Source of the DNA: Acorus gramineus
Taxonomy: Eukaryota > Streptophyta > Magnoliopsida > Acorales > Acoraceae
Direction of reading: 5' to 3'
DNA: 64,000 nucleotides
Assembly (NCBI GenBank): GCA_030737835.1
Contig: CM060856.1
Coordinates: 15,665,116-15,729,115 of the forward strand
Of this stretch, positions 14,191 through 23,777 are shown in pieces. The notes below the pieces were generated by a model. That model saw nothing but the letters and a program-made list of their open reading frames with translations, did no database searches and was not told where the DNA came from. Each line of letters opens with the position of its first letter. The first letter of the stretch is position 1. The position numbers and the translations under genes are program-made.

Positions 14191-15056
14191 TTTTTTAGTT
14201 GAACTATGCATCCACTCTATATATGTGACGTATGCCCCATTGAGGGGTGGTGGGTTGAGATAACCAAAAGACCTTGATGTCACTGCTTATCACATCAATG
14301 AATCACTCTATATAAGATGTTACGCTAGAACAATGAATGAGAATTTGAACTTTTACTGTGGAAGAAAATTACATTTAAAGCTAATTTGGAAGAATGAAAT
14401 GTAATTTGTGCTTTCCAGCGCATACTGGGATATCAAAAAATTAATGATTTCTATCTGAAAATGAATAAATTTTGATAAGGCACTGCAGAATGAGAAACAT
14501 GTGTTTCATTTAATTAGTTTCTTATTGGGGAGTATGATTCGATACTGCATATTAGGAAGGTCTTTTAATGCAATAATTTGCAACTAGTTTCTTGAAACAT
14601 TGCCAAAGGTAAATATGAAAAAAAAAATACTTTAATTCCATCTGAAATCCAATTATACTATTTGCCAATGGCACCATTGATGATACTAATAATGTTCTCC
14701 AAGACCGAAACCTCTCAAAATGAGGATCTCGAACACGTTCAATATGCAACGGCTCTCTATCTTCCAAAGCGATTTATTTTGGGAGCTTGATATCTATGTA
14801 GATTTTCTTGAAGAAAAAAGAAAAAGGCGCGCATCCATTAATGATTGGCAACGTCTCTCTGGAGCTCTTTTGGTAGCGTAACATACACGCAAATTGCCTT
14901 TGGAAACTCAAAATGGAAACGCGCCGTGCGCTCATTATCTATATAAACACCAAGGATGAATTCTCTTATACCGTGTACTCGAACGCAACGAGCAAATATA
15001 CCTCTCGTCGTCTTCTTCTTCTTCTTCTTCTTCTTCTTAATAGTCCATTTGACAGG
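14191..15056. promoter_or_regulatory. unit 1 intergenic/promoter region
   Basis: It keeps the conserved inter-gene blocks found in every unit: GTGCTTTCCAG followed by a GGGATATCAAA block (near 14409), TTTTGGGAGCTTGATATCTA (near 14777), and a proximal block ending TTGGAAACTCAAAATGGAAA. The TATA box TATATAAA is at 14940-14947, about 110 nt before the ATG. A (CTT)n tract at 15010-15036 lies in the leader. About 14200-14300 is foreign to the unit and is related, in inverse orientation, to 27013-27050. Confidence 0.65.
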
Positions 15057-15659
15057 ATGAGGAGGAGGCTCAAGCTCCAATTCATCGAAAATAGAAGTGC
15101 CCGGAAGCAGGCATACAAAAAGAGGAAGAAAGGATTGTCAAAGAAAATGACCGAGATGTGCACATTGTGTGCTGTACAAGTGTGCGCCATCATCAACAGC
15201 CCCGATCACCCTGAAAACCCCGACATATGGCCTTCTCCATCCGAGGCACTGGCTTTGGTTGAGAGGTTTGAGGCCCTACCCCTTAACAAGAAAAACATAA
15301 TGGATCAGACAACATTCTTGGCTGCGGAGACCAAGAAGCAGAAGCGCAACCTCCAAAAGCAGAACCAGGAGAACCGAAAGATAGAATTGAAGGTGCTTCT
15401 TGAGAAGATCTTGAATGGGGAGGCGCTCGGTGAGATATGCGCAGATCATCTGAGGGATCTCTATGAGATTCTGGAGAAAAGGATGGATATGTTTGAGGAG
15501 AGGCTCAAGCCATTTAGAGGGTCTACTTCTGGCACGAAAGATGAGAACGGGTTCATCAAAGAGGAAATGGGAACAAATTCTACGGCGGTGGAGGCTTCGA
15601 ATGAGGCCAAGGAGCACCTGAACCTCCCAGACCTGAATGAGCCTCCACCAGAGGAGTAG
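15057..15659 (+). CDS. type I (M-gamma) MADS-box transcription factor, unit 1
   Basis: Single-exon CDS, 200 aa. The MADS domain occupies about aa 1-60: MRRRLKLQFIEN, then the basic helix KKRKKGLSKKMTEM, then VCAIINSP. WPSPSEALALVERFEALP and a coiled region (aa 95-155) follow, then an acidic tail ending PDLNEPPPEE. Layout and the short WPSP block match the AGL80/PHERES-like M-gamma clade, nuclear regulators often active in female gametophyte and endosperm (family knowledge). The terminal DLNEPP fits the DLNxxP EAR-type repression motif. An upstream in-frame ATG at 14913 exists, but the start chosen matches copy 2 and the family. Unlike the other units, the leader lacks the donor of the 5'UTR intron. 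Intact and likely functional. Confidence 0.88.
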   Translation: MRRRLKLQFIENRSARKQAYKKRKKGLSKKMTEMCTLCAVQVCAIINSPDHPENPDIWPSPSEALALVERFEALPLNKKNIMDQTTFLAAETKKQKRNLQKQNQENRKIELKVLLEKILNGEALGEICADHLRDLYEILEKRMDMFEERLKPFRGSTSGTKDENGFIKEEMGTNSTAVEASNEAKEHLNLPDLNEPPPEE

Positions 15660-16562
15660 GCCCTTCCAATTAATTGGATGGATGATGTCTGTTTCAATTT
15701 TTTTTATTTTTTTTTTTTTTATTTTTTTTTTATGGACTGAAATTTTGTTTTGTTTTGGATTGAATCACTATGTGCTTCAATATCAATCATTTTATAACGA
15801 TTTAATAAATTTGTATTTGGTTTGGATGACTCTTTTTGAAACATGGAGCCATTTGTTTGCATGAAGAAGTCAGACCAATGTCCCTCATTTTAGTTTCTCT
15901 GTTTTTACTTTCCTACAGAACTTGATTTGTATGTTTTGAATTTCATGTATAGATACAGGTGGATAGAAGGAAGTTTTTTTTTTTCAAGGCACCTCGAAGA
16001 GTTACTTGAAATACTTTGTGGTTCAACCCAACATTGTGCATGTAATTTTTTTGAATTGATAAATATACAAAATTATTTACCAAAACAAAAACATCTTTTC
16101 TAAGTGCATGTATGACTTCAGGATTCAGAATTTTGTATACTTTGTGATTCCAAAAAAAAAAAACCATGTACCTAATGCAGTGGAAACAGGGGAATACCTG
16201 TACTGCTCCATTCAGCCTATGCAGTGGAAAAAGGAATTGATCACCCAAGAAGAGATGTTCATTTTAAACAAACTAGGCATTGCATAGGGACCAACTTATT
16301 TCAGAGTATACCTATTCCCCAACCAGGTCCATGTCAAGAATATTCATTCAGGCGTAGGGCCAACTCTAATTTGAAAGAAAAAAAAAATTGGAGTTTCAGT
16401 TTATCCTTATGGTCTTATATCCCTCGTTAGCCCCCTATCTTGTTAGAAATTTTTTTACACGTTCTATTAATGATGAATTCATATATTTCATCAGAGTATT
16501 CACTTTAATTTTTTTTTTTTTATAAACGTATATACCTAAATAGATGAGGTATATACTATTTT
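15660..16562. other. 3' flank of unit 1 MADS gene
   Basis: It holds the 3'UTR with long T runs (15698-15731) and sequence shared with the 3' flank of unit 3 (TATGTGCTTCAATATCAATC here and at 21797), then AT-rich DNA with no coding signal. Confidence 0.45.
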
Positions 16563-16794
16563 AGCTTCTATTTGGTAACGCGTTTAGACACAATTCTGTT
16601 TTTTAATGAAGCAGAAAGCATAAATATGTTACCAAACGCCTTTCAGAAAGCTTTCAAAAAACATATTTAATTAAAAAGTTATTTTGAGGTTTTAGTATAA
16701 AAATGTTGCTTTTTAAAAAGCGTAAAAAAATGAAGTTTAGTTAGATCACTTTAGTCAAAATCTTATTTTTCAAATGTGTTTCCAAACGCTACCT
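16563..16794. mobile_element. MITE-like element (TTTGGTAACGCG termini)
   Basis: The left end CTATTTGGTAACGCGTTT and the right end AAATGTGTTTCCAAACGCTA form imperfect inverted repeats around about 230 bp of AT-rich non-coding DNA. From 16795 to about 17330 nothing coding was seen; the minus-strand gene's 3'UTR is near the end of that stretch. Confidence 0.5.
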
Positions 16795-17356
16795 TGAAAA
16801 AAAAGTATGGCCTGTATTTAGGGATGGAAGGATGCTTGAGTCTAATTTTTTCAAAAAAATAATGCGTTGTCGACTCCTCACTGGTTCAAGTTAGACTCAG
16901 CACGCATTTGATAAATAGATTGTCCAACGCTCTCGTAATTGTCCGATCTTATCATCCTGAGATAGACATTGTGACTGAGATATTATTTAAGATTTTAAAA
17001 TTAAAATTATGTTTCAATTAAATTCTACCCTTCACATCTTCATCACAGGTTCAACCCAAAACTATGCTTCTATGTAACATTATTTATTTTATACCAAAAA
17101 AAACAAAAGCATTTTATTCATCAAGCCCCCAACACTAACAATAACCTTTCACACTAACACCAACAAAAAAATAAATCACACTATCAAGAAAACAAAAACC
17201 CAACCCACAAACTCAATCAACCAACCCACCAAGAACAGAACGACAAAACAAACCACAACAACGACCAACTGAAAAAACAGACCCAACCACACCATCAGCT
17301 CCATCTAATCCGAAGAACAAGAAGCCGACCCCTGTCGCCTCTCCCTGCGGTACCTC

Positions 17357-17749
17357 TCATGCAAGCTCAGAAACCCGATCTTCTTCGCCGAGCATATCTT
17401 CTGTTATCTCCACCTCAAGTGGTGGTGGTGGTGGTGGTAGTGGTGGTGGTGGTGGGCCAAAGAACCTCATGGCGACCCTCTCCGCAGCTTCTCTCGACGG
17501 CAGCGCCTTGGGCACCGTTGCGCCCGGTGGATAGTACACAACGCATGTTTCCAAGCCGAACTCTCTTCGCATCCTCTCCATGTCCTTGGCCAGGCCACGC
17601 ATCAGTTTGTCGCAGAGTCGACGTTTCGCGTTGAATGTGAGCTCCTGATGAATGTGTTTGTGTGTGTGGGAGAGATGGATTATGTATACAAGATGATTGG
17701 AAGATAGAGAATGTGAAAGACTGACCTTTCGCGCCTTGTTCTTCGACAT
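17357..17749 (-). CDS. divergent MADS-like protein, unit 2, C-terminally truncated
   Basis: Two exons, complement(17357..17644, 17726..17749), 103 aa. Exon 1 is MSKNKARK; exon 2 starts ELTFNAKRRLCDKLMRGLAK. The segment RGLAKDMERM, then ETCVVYYPPG, then LPSREAAERVAMRFF aligns position by position with KGLSKKxxEM, VxVCxxxNSP and WPSPSEAxALVERF of the M-gamma genes alongside, so it is a degenerate MADS domain with few of the basic residues. A long polyproline run (GGT repeats on the plus strand) follows, then EVEITEDML. Relative to the 175-aa copy at 19796-20407 about 130 bp are missing after GEEDR, and the frame shifts to an early TGA; the old C-terminal frame is still readable downstream (to about 17310). 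The truncated product may still be made. Confidence 0.65.
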   Translation of the reverse strand: MSKNKARKVSLSHSLSSNHLVYIIHLSHTHKHIHQELTFNAKRRLCDKLMRGLAKDMERMRREFGLETCVVYYPPGATVPKALPSREAAERVAMRFFGPPPPPLPPPPPPLEVEITEDMLGEEDRVSELA

Positions 17750-18797
17750 TCTTGGAATTGTGACTGAGCGAGCGAACGATTACAGGTAGGCGATGCGATG
17801 AGAGGGGGTTGTTCTGCTTATGTAGCCCGCAATACGTGTTTTTTAGGGGGGAAAAAAATCTATCAGAGATTTTGAAATTAAATGATATCGTTATAGAAAC
17901 TATTTGGATTTGGTTGCCAAAAAAATTTCACAAAGAAGAACTCCAAAAAACAAGAAATGAAACGCCACGCTTGCTTTTTGCAGCGATGTTACGCTGCAAC
18001 AGCGACTGAGAATTTGAATTCTTAATGGAGTTACTACAGAAAGAGATTATGTTTAGGCTAATTTGGGTAAATGAAATCTAATTTGTGCTTTCCAGTGTGT
18101 ATGGGATATCAAAATGAATGATTCATATATGTTAATGATTAGATATTGAAACAGAATGTGTAACATTTAAGGTCTTTTAATAGAGAAGATATTGTGCTTT
18201 GTGTATAATCTTTTAAAAGAAGTCACATTTACTTTTGTGACTTCATGCTTGGATAATTAGTGTGACATACAATATTCAACGAGTTTCTTGAACTATTAGT
18301 GCAAAAGACAGAAATAACAATGGTGCAATTACAAAACCAAAATAATAGTAAAAACATCTGAAATCCAATTGATGCTAATATTTTGTTGATAACAATATTC
18401 AGCCATTTAATGGATGCACACCAAAACCTCTCAAAATGAGGATACTGTGGGCGTTCAATCTGCGACGGCTCTCTTATCTTTCGAAATGAGTTATTTTGGG
18501 AGAGCTTGATATCATGGTAGATTTTCTTGAAAAAAAAGAGAAGAAAAATCTGGCGCGCATTCATTAAACGACTGGCAACGGCTCTCTTTGGAGCTTTTTT
18601 GGTTGCGTAACGTCCACGCAAATTGTCTTTGGAAACTCAAAATGGAAACACGCAGTGCGCTTGTTATCTATATAAAAAGCAAGGATGAATTCTCTTCTAC
18701 CGTGTACTCGAACACGATAGCAGGTATACTTCTAGTAGTCTTCTTTTCCTCTTGAGTAATTTTTCATGATACGTATGTGTTCTTTCAACGTGACAGG
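17750..18797. promoter_or_regulatory. unit 2 bidirectional promoter region
   Basis: It is 1048 nt between the two divergent start codons. The plus-strand gene has TATATAAA at 18669-18676, preceded by the block TTTGGAAACTCAAAATGG. A 5'UTR intron follows, with donor GCAG|GTATAC (about 18721) and acceptor TGACAG just before the ATG. On the minus-gene side TACATAAG (reverse complement, about 17816-17824) is a weak TATA candidate. Blocks are shared with all other units. Confidence 0.65.
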
Positions 18798-19397
18798 ATG
18801 AGGAGAAAGCTCAAGCTCCAATTCATCGAAAACAGAACTGCGAGGAAGCAGACATATAGGAAGAGGAAGAAAGGATTGTCAAAGAAAGTTGGTGAGATGA
18901 GCACATTATGTGACGTGCAGGTGTGCACCCTCATCAACAGCCCCGATGAACCTGACAACCCGGCCATATGGCCTTCTCCATCCGAGGCACAGGCTTTGGT
19001 TGAGAGGTTCGAGGCCCTACCCCATCACAAGAAAAACATAATGGATCAGACAGCATTCTTGGCCGCGGAGACCAAGAAGCAAAAGCGCAACCTCCTAAAG
19101 CAGAACAAGGAGAACCGGGAGATAGAATTGAAGGTGCTCCTTGGCAAAATCTTGAATGGGGAGGTGCTCGGTGAGATATGCGTAGACGATCTGAGGGACC
19201 TCTACGAGATTCTGAAGGCAAGGGATGAGATGCTTGAGGAGAGGCACAAGCTTTTCGGAGGGTCTACTTCGGGCACAAAAGATGCGAACGGGTTCATCAA
19301 GGAGGACAAAACAACTTCAGTGGCCGTGGAGGCTTCGAATGAGGCCAAGCAGCCCCAGAACCTCCCAGACCTGAATGAATTTCCACCAGAGGAGTAG
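18798..19397 (+). CDS. type I (M-gamma) MADS-box transcription factor, unit 2
   Basis: Single coding exon, 199 aa, a close paralog of the unit 1 gene along its full length. MADS domain aa 1-60: MRRKLKLQFIENRTARKQ, basic stretch RKRKKGLSKK, VCTLINSPDEP. Then WPSPSEAQALVERFEALP, a QKRNLLKQNKEN coiled segment, ILNGEVLGEI and a tail ending LPDLNEFPPEE, which again fits DLNxxP. An in-frame ATG at 18777 would fall inside the 5'UTR intron, so 18798 is the start. It converges tail-to-tail with the minus-strand gene of unit 3, leaving about 400 bp between stops. It is probably the best-preserved unit for this gene, with both leader intron and CDS intact. Confidence 0.9.
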   Translation: MRRKLKLQFIENRTARKQTYRKRKKGLSKKVGEMSTLCDVQVCTLINSPDEPDNPAIWPSPSEAQALVERFEALPHHKKNIMDQTAFLAAETKKQKRNLLKQNKENREIELKVLLGKILNGEVLGEICVDDLRDLYEILKARDEMLEERHKLFGGSTSGTKDANGFIKEDKTTSVAVEASNEAKQPQNLPDLNEFPPEE

Positions 19398-19795
19398 AAA
19401 TTTTATGCCCCTCAGAGTGGAATGGATGATGGATGGTGTCTGTTTTTGTTCTTTTTTTTTCTTTTTTTTCATGCTTAAATGTTATATATAGTACCAAGCA
19501 TATATTGCGTTACAGGGGCTGAATTACATAGAGGGCATATTAGGTTCAAGTTTAATCCCCTCTATCCAGACATAAATCAAACAACCATGGGTCTCCAATA
19601 ACATCTATAGTTAGTTACAGATCATATAAATTTCTGCAACGTCTGACCATTATCTTCCAAAAGGAAACACCAGCATTTTATTCATTCAGCACCCAATACT
19701 AGTGAAGTCTTTCACACAAAACATGATAAACACAAAACACAACAAACAAAAGCCCACAACAACCAACCAACCAAGAACTACAATGACGACTTCAT

Positions 19796-20407
19796 TTAAT
19801 AGGTGGAAGAAGAAGAAGAAGAAGAACCAGCCTCCTGAGAGGACCCTTGTCGTCTCTCTCCGTCGTGCTTCTCTTGCAAGTCCATAAAAACCTCCTCCAC
19901 TTCCCTCTGCTCCTCCAAGCTCAACCCCTCCATCGACTCCCCCCTTCTTATGCGGCCAAGATTCTCCCTCAGCCTCACCCTCCGCTCCTCATTCCACTCC
20001 CCCAATCTCCCCATATACTCCTCCACCGCATGGTCCAGCCACACCTGATCTTCATCGCTGAGCATATCCTCTGTTATCTCCACCTCAGGTGGAGGTGGTG
20101 GTGGTGGAAGGCCAAAGAGCCTCATGGCTGCCCTGTCCACAGCTTCTCTCGAAGGCAACGCCTTGGGCACCATGGTTCCCGGTGAGTAGTAAACAATGCA
20201 TGTTTCCAAACCAAAGTCTCTGCGCATGCACTCGATATCTCTTGCAAGGCTACGCGTGAGTTTATTGCAGAGACGATGCTTCGTGTTAAATGTGTGCCCC
20301 TGATGAATGTGTGTGTGAGAGAGTTATGTATAATAGAAAATCTATACATCATTAGAACATCGAAGAGAATGCGAAAGACTAACCTTTTTTGCCTTGTTGT
20401 TCGGCAT
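19796..20407 (-). CDS. divergent MADS-like protein, unit 3, full length
   Basis: Two exons, complement(19796..20299, 20384..20407), 175 aa; intron 84 nt after codon 8. Exon 1 is MPNNKAKK; exon 2 runs GHTFNTKHRLCNKLTRSLAR, then MRRDFGLETCIVYYSPG, LPSREAVDRAAMRLFG, a polyproline run, EVEITEDMLSDEDQ, a helical region (ENLGRIRRGESMEGLSLEEQ, reminiscent of the C-terminal helices of type I MADS proteins) and a serine-rich end. Alignment to the M-gamma genes next door is collinear over the MADS domain, but KRKKGLSKK is replaced by LCNKLTRSLAR, removing much positive charge. It may dimerise without binding DNA (inference). This longest copy serves as reference for the family. No named family was recognised. 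Confidence 0.75.
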
Positions 20408-21601
20408 TCTTTGGAACTGATACCAATCGACCAAACTATAACCAGTGAGAAGACTAGAAGGAAATGCAATGAGAGATTTGTGTGGGAATGGTGTGCTTAT
20501 GTAGCCTGCAATCCGTAATCTATGTGGGAAAAATATCTATCAGGGATTTTGTAATTAATGATATCCTTATAGAAAATATATTGATTCCGTAGTTAGCCGA
20601 AGATGCTCACAAGGAAGAACTTTTTGTTACAAAAATCTTGAAATGCAGCGCAACTTTGACGCCATGCCTGCTTAAAAAAGAGATGAATCCATTCTACATG
20701 AGATGTTGTGCCAAAACAGCGGATGAGAATTCAAATTTTTTATTCAGGATGCTATGGAAAGAGATTACATTCACTCTAATTTGGGCAAATGATATCTGGT
20801 TTGTGATTTCCAGTGCATATTGGGATATCAAATGAAATGATTTCTCTGTGTGGAGGAATAAATATTGAAAGGGCACCACCGGATAAGAAACCTGTGGTTC
20901 ATTCAACTAGTTTATAGTTTGGGTGTATGAATTGATACTGCGTATTAATAGTCTTTTATTGTCTGTGGATCACGGTGACTCCAATAAATTCAAAAGGTTC
21001 ATGTAGAGAAGATAACATGTCTTGCGTTTATTAAACAAGTCATATTTGTTGTTGTTATGATTTATCCGTGTAATTATGATTTTTTATGAAGTGGTGATGA
21101 CTTCATGATGGATTGTTATATTAGATTAGCATTTAGTTTCCAAATATTATAACTTCTTAAACTATAGTTGCCAAATGAAGAAATGGAAAATGAATACAAA
21201 CCAAACCAAAATACTTAATTACATGCTCAAAGAAATGATCAGAACTAGTTGCCAATGGCACCATAGATGCTAATTTTTGTTGTTTACAAAAAAAAATTTA
21301 CAAGACCGAAATCTCTCAATGAGGATCCCATGCAAATTCAATCTGCAACAACTCTCTATCTTTCAAAGTGAAATTATTTTGGGAGCTTGATGTCTAGGTA
21401 GATTTTCTTGAGAAAATAAAATATGGCACACATCCATTAGATGGCCAGAAACAGTTTTTTTTTTTTTTTTGGTAGAGTAACATCCACCAATTTGTCTCTG
21501 GAAACTCGACTTGCATTCGTTCTCCCAAAATGCAAGGACGTGTGCACTTTTTTTGTTAGGTAAGCGGTAGGACTAAAAACCCATTGTTATCTATATAAAC
21601 A
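20408..21601. promoter_or_regulatory. unit 3 bidirectional promoter region
   Basis: It keeps the shared blocks (GATTTCCAGTGCATATTGGG near 20807, TTTTGGGAGCTTGATGTCTA near 21379) and a TATATAAA box at 21592-21599. A T17 run at 21456-21472 interrupts the proximal block. The leader between the TATA box and the coding remnant is only a few bases, so transcription would start inside or after the remnant. Confidence 0.55.
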
Positions 21602-21643
21602 ATGATGAATTTCCCAGACCTGAATGAACTTCCACCAGAGTAG
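21602..21643 (+). pseudogene. unit 3 MADS gene reduced to a 13-codon C-terminal ORF
   Basis: A deletion joins the leader (GATGAAT) directly to the last codons of the MADS gene. What remains is ATG ATG AAT followed by codons for FPDLNELPPE and TAG, still in frame. Family 3' flanking sequence follows (AGTGGAATGGAT and beyond). The MADS and coiled regions are gone. It cannot encode a transcription factor; expression of a micropeptide is conceivable but undemonstrated. Confidence 0.7.
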
Positions 21644-22356
21644 AAAGAAAGAATATCTCTGAGTGGAATGGATCAATGATTTGTGTTTCTGTTCTGTTTT
21701 TTCTCTTCTGTCATGCTTGCATGTTGGGCTTGATGGACTGAGATTGTCTTCTCACCTAAAGTTGGTAATGAAATTATGTTTGGTTTGGATCATTATGTGC
21801 TTCAATATCAATCTTTTTAGAGTGATTTAATAATGTAGTATTTGGTTTTGTTAACTCTTCTTTTAAACATTAAGCCTTTTGTTTGCATCAAGAAGCCAGG
21901 CACATGACCCTCATTTCAGATTTTAATGCCCTATAGAATTCGATTTATATTTTTTAAACATCATTTTCAGATTAAGGTGGACAAAAATAGGCTTGTTTCT
22001 AGGCACTTCAAAGAGCTACAAGAAATACATTTATGTTTCAACCAAAGTACCAAACATTTGAGTGTGTGGCTTCAGGATATAGATTTCAGTCAATATATAT
22101 CTGAAGGCACCTCTAAGAGTAAACAAACACACTTTCTGATTCATTCAAACTTTGGTGTTTTTTTTTTTTTTTTGTGACCTGCAAAAGCTTTAAGAGGTAC
22201 AAGTTGACACAAGATATTGCAGGTGATGAGGATTTAACTAAAATATTTGATCATGATTGGATGAAAAACTTTGCCTAAAAATTAAATATGTTATATTTAT
22301 TTCAAGTGTTTGCTGAAGCTTAAATTGTACTAATTAGTGCATAACCTGCCAGTAGA
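21644..22356. other. 3' flank of unit 3
   Basis: It resembles the 3' flank of unit 1 (GGTTTGGATCATTATGTGC and following). No coding signal. Includes a T-rich run at 22156-22173. Confidence 0.45.
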
Positions 22357-22725
22357 TCATGCTGGACAAATTGCCGCAATCTAACGAATGCAGATTATGT
22401 CCTTCGGAGATGGAAACAGTGGAAAATTTGTTTATCCACAGCTCTTACTCAGCTTATATTTGGACTGCAACTTTGAAGTCATTTGGTCACAAGGAGATGA
22501 GATCATCAACTCTAATCGACTTCCCAGAGCAGTTCATATGCTTAGCAGGCTCCACCACAGAAAGGAAAATTACGAACTTCGTCTACACAAACTATTTGGA
22601 ACTCAAATGTGGAGAGAAATTCAAGAATGTCCAATGCTCTAGACCGTATACAATCAAATCAAATGTGGGTGGATATTCTTCTGCTGCTGCAAGACGGCAA
22701 AGCAGGCAAAGCCCAAGAGCATGAA
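22357..22725 (+). mobile_element. LINE-type reverse transcriptase fragment (zf-RVT region)
   Basis: The translation shows the zinc-binding end of plant non-LTR reverse transcriptases: DKLPQSNECRLCPSEMETVE, then NLFIHSSYSAYIW, where the usual form is CxxC..E..xHLFxxCxxxxxxW. Only this piece, open for 121 codons, is present; no endonuclease or RT catalytic motif is near. It is a dead fragment, 5'-truncated and cut on both sides. The DNA from 22726 to 23338 has no recognised coding content. Confidence 0.65.
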
Positions 22726-23339
22726 TGCTACTGAGTTCCTCGATCTCCGTTGTTCCCCCCTTTCTGGTTAACATTTACTCCCTCTAACCTGGGTATGTCA
22801 AAAGGTAGGCTATCCTTCTGGTATCCACCTTTGTTTTTTCAATAACTTATGTTTACTTCTTTTTGATAGCCACGCCATGTAAAACCCTGTATTTGATCCT
22901 TCATAGCAATAAATATATGATTACAATTAGTAAGCAAAAATTCAAGCCCAACATAATCTTGGCCACAGTGGCACCAGGTATTGCTGCAGTGATCGAAGAT
23001 GTGGGAACATTTACAAGCACATATTCTTCTAAATGATGGCCTAATATTTGGCTTCAAAATTGGAGCCTGTTGTAAATTTGTAAAACAATTCAATAGCACC
23101 AGTTATGAGAAAACCGTTGGTAAAGGCATTGAAATATTTCTAAAATTTACAACTGATGCAAGTGTGAATGCTTGAAACACAGGAATTTTTCGAACAGACC
23201 AAGAATTCATTCATCGATCATACATTGCAAATGTACAATTGAGTTGAGGAAAAGCCTTAATTTTACGAGAGGGCTAGTCATCCTGGTGTATGTATATAGA
23301 AAAGAATGCATGGATTATGACATAATTCATAACAAAAGA

Positions 23340-23777
23340 AAAATATAACTGCCCCTGCATCTCTTAACAATCGACACCGATTTGCTCTCTATAACTTCCA
23401 AGATCAGCTTGTCCATTGACTCCTCACTCTTGGTGCGGCCAAGATTCTCCCTCAGCTGCACCTGGATCTCCTCGCTCCACTTCCCCAATCTCCACCTCCT
23501 CCTCCTCTTCCAGTGGTGGTGAGCCCAGGAGCCTCTAGACTCCCAGAGAGTAGTACGGAATGCACGCTTCCAAGCCAAACTCTCTGTCCATCCACTGCAT
23601 ATCCTTGGCAAGTCTACGCTTTAGTTTATTGCAGAGCCGGAGCTTCATGTTCAACTTGATCTCCTGATGAATGTATAAACGTGAGAGGCAGTTATGTATA
23701 ATGAACATCTATAAATCATTAGAACATCAAAGAGAATGCGAAAAAAAACTGACCTTCCGTGGCTTGTTCTTCGGCAT
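23340..23777 (-). pseudogene. divergent MADS-like gene, unit 4, disrupted
   Basis: Exon 1 (23754..23777) encodes MPKNKPRK; exon 2 starts at 23663 with EIKLNMKLRLCNKLKRRLAK, then DREFGLEACIPYYSLGV and TAG at 23537..23535. The block corresponding to LPSREA and the polyproline run is deleted. The downstream C-terminal region (GRTKSEESMDKLILE) survives in another frame. Splice sites resemble the intact copy. If translated it would give about 50 residues covering only the MADS-like core. Confidence 0.65.

Noticed and set aside
14913-15056. In-frame N-terminal extension of the unit 1 MADS protein (METRRALIIYINTK...)
   Set aside because: The corresponding region in other units is leader plus 5'UTR intron, the leucine run comes from a CTT microsatellite, and MADS proteins of this clade start at MRRxLKL.
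17359-17634. Plus-strand open frame with a polyvaline run
   Set aside because: Antisense of the polyproline-coding part of the minus-strand MADS-like gene.
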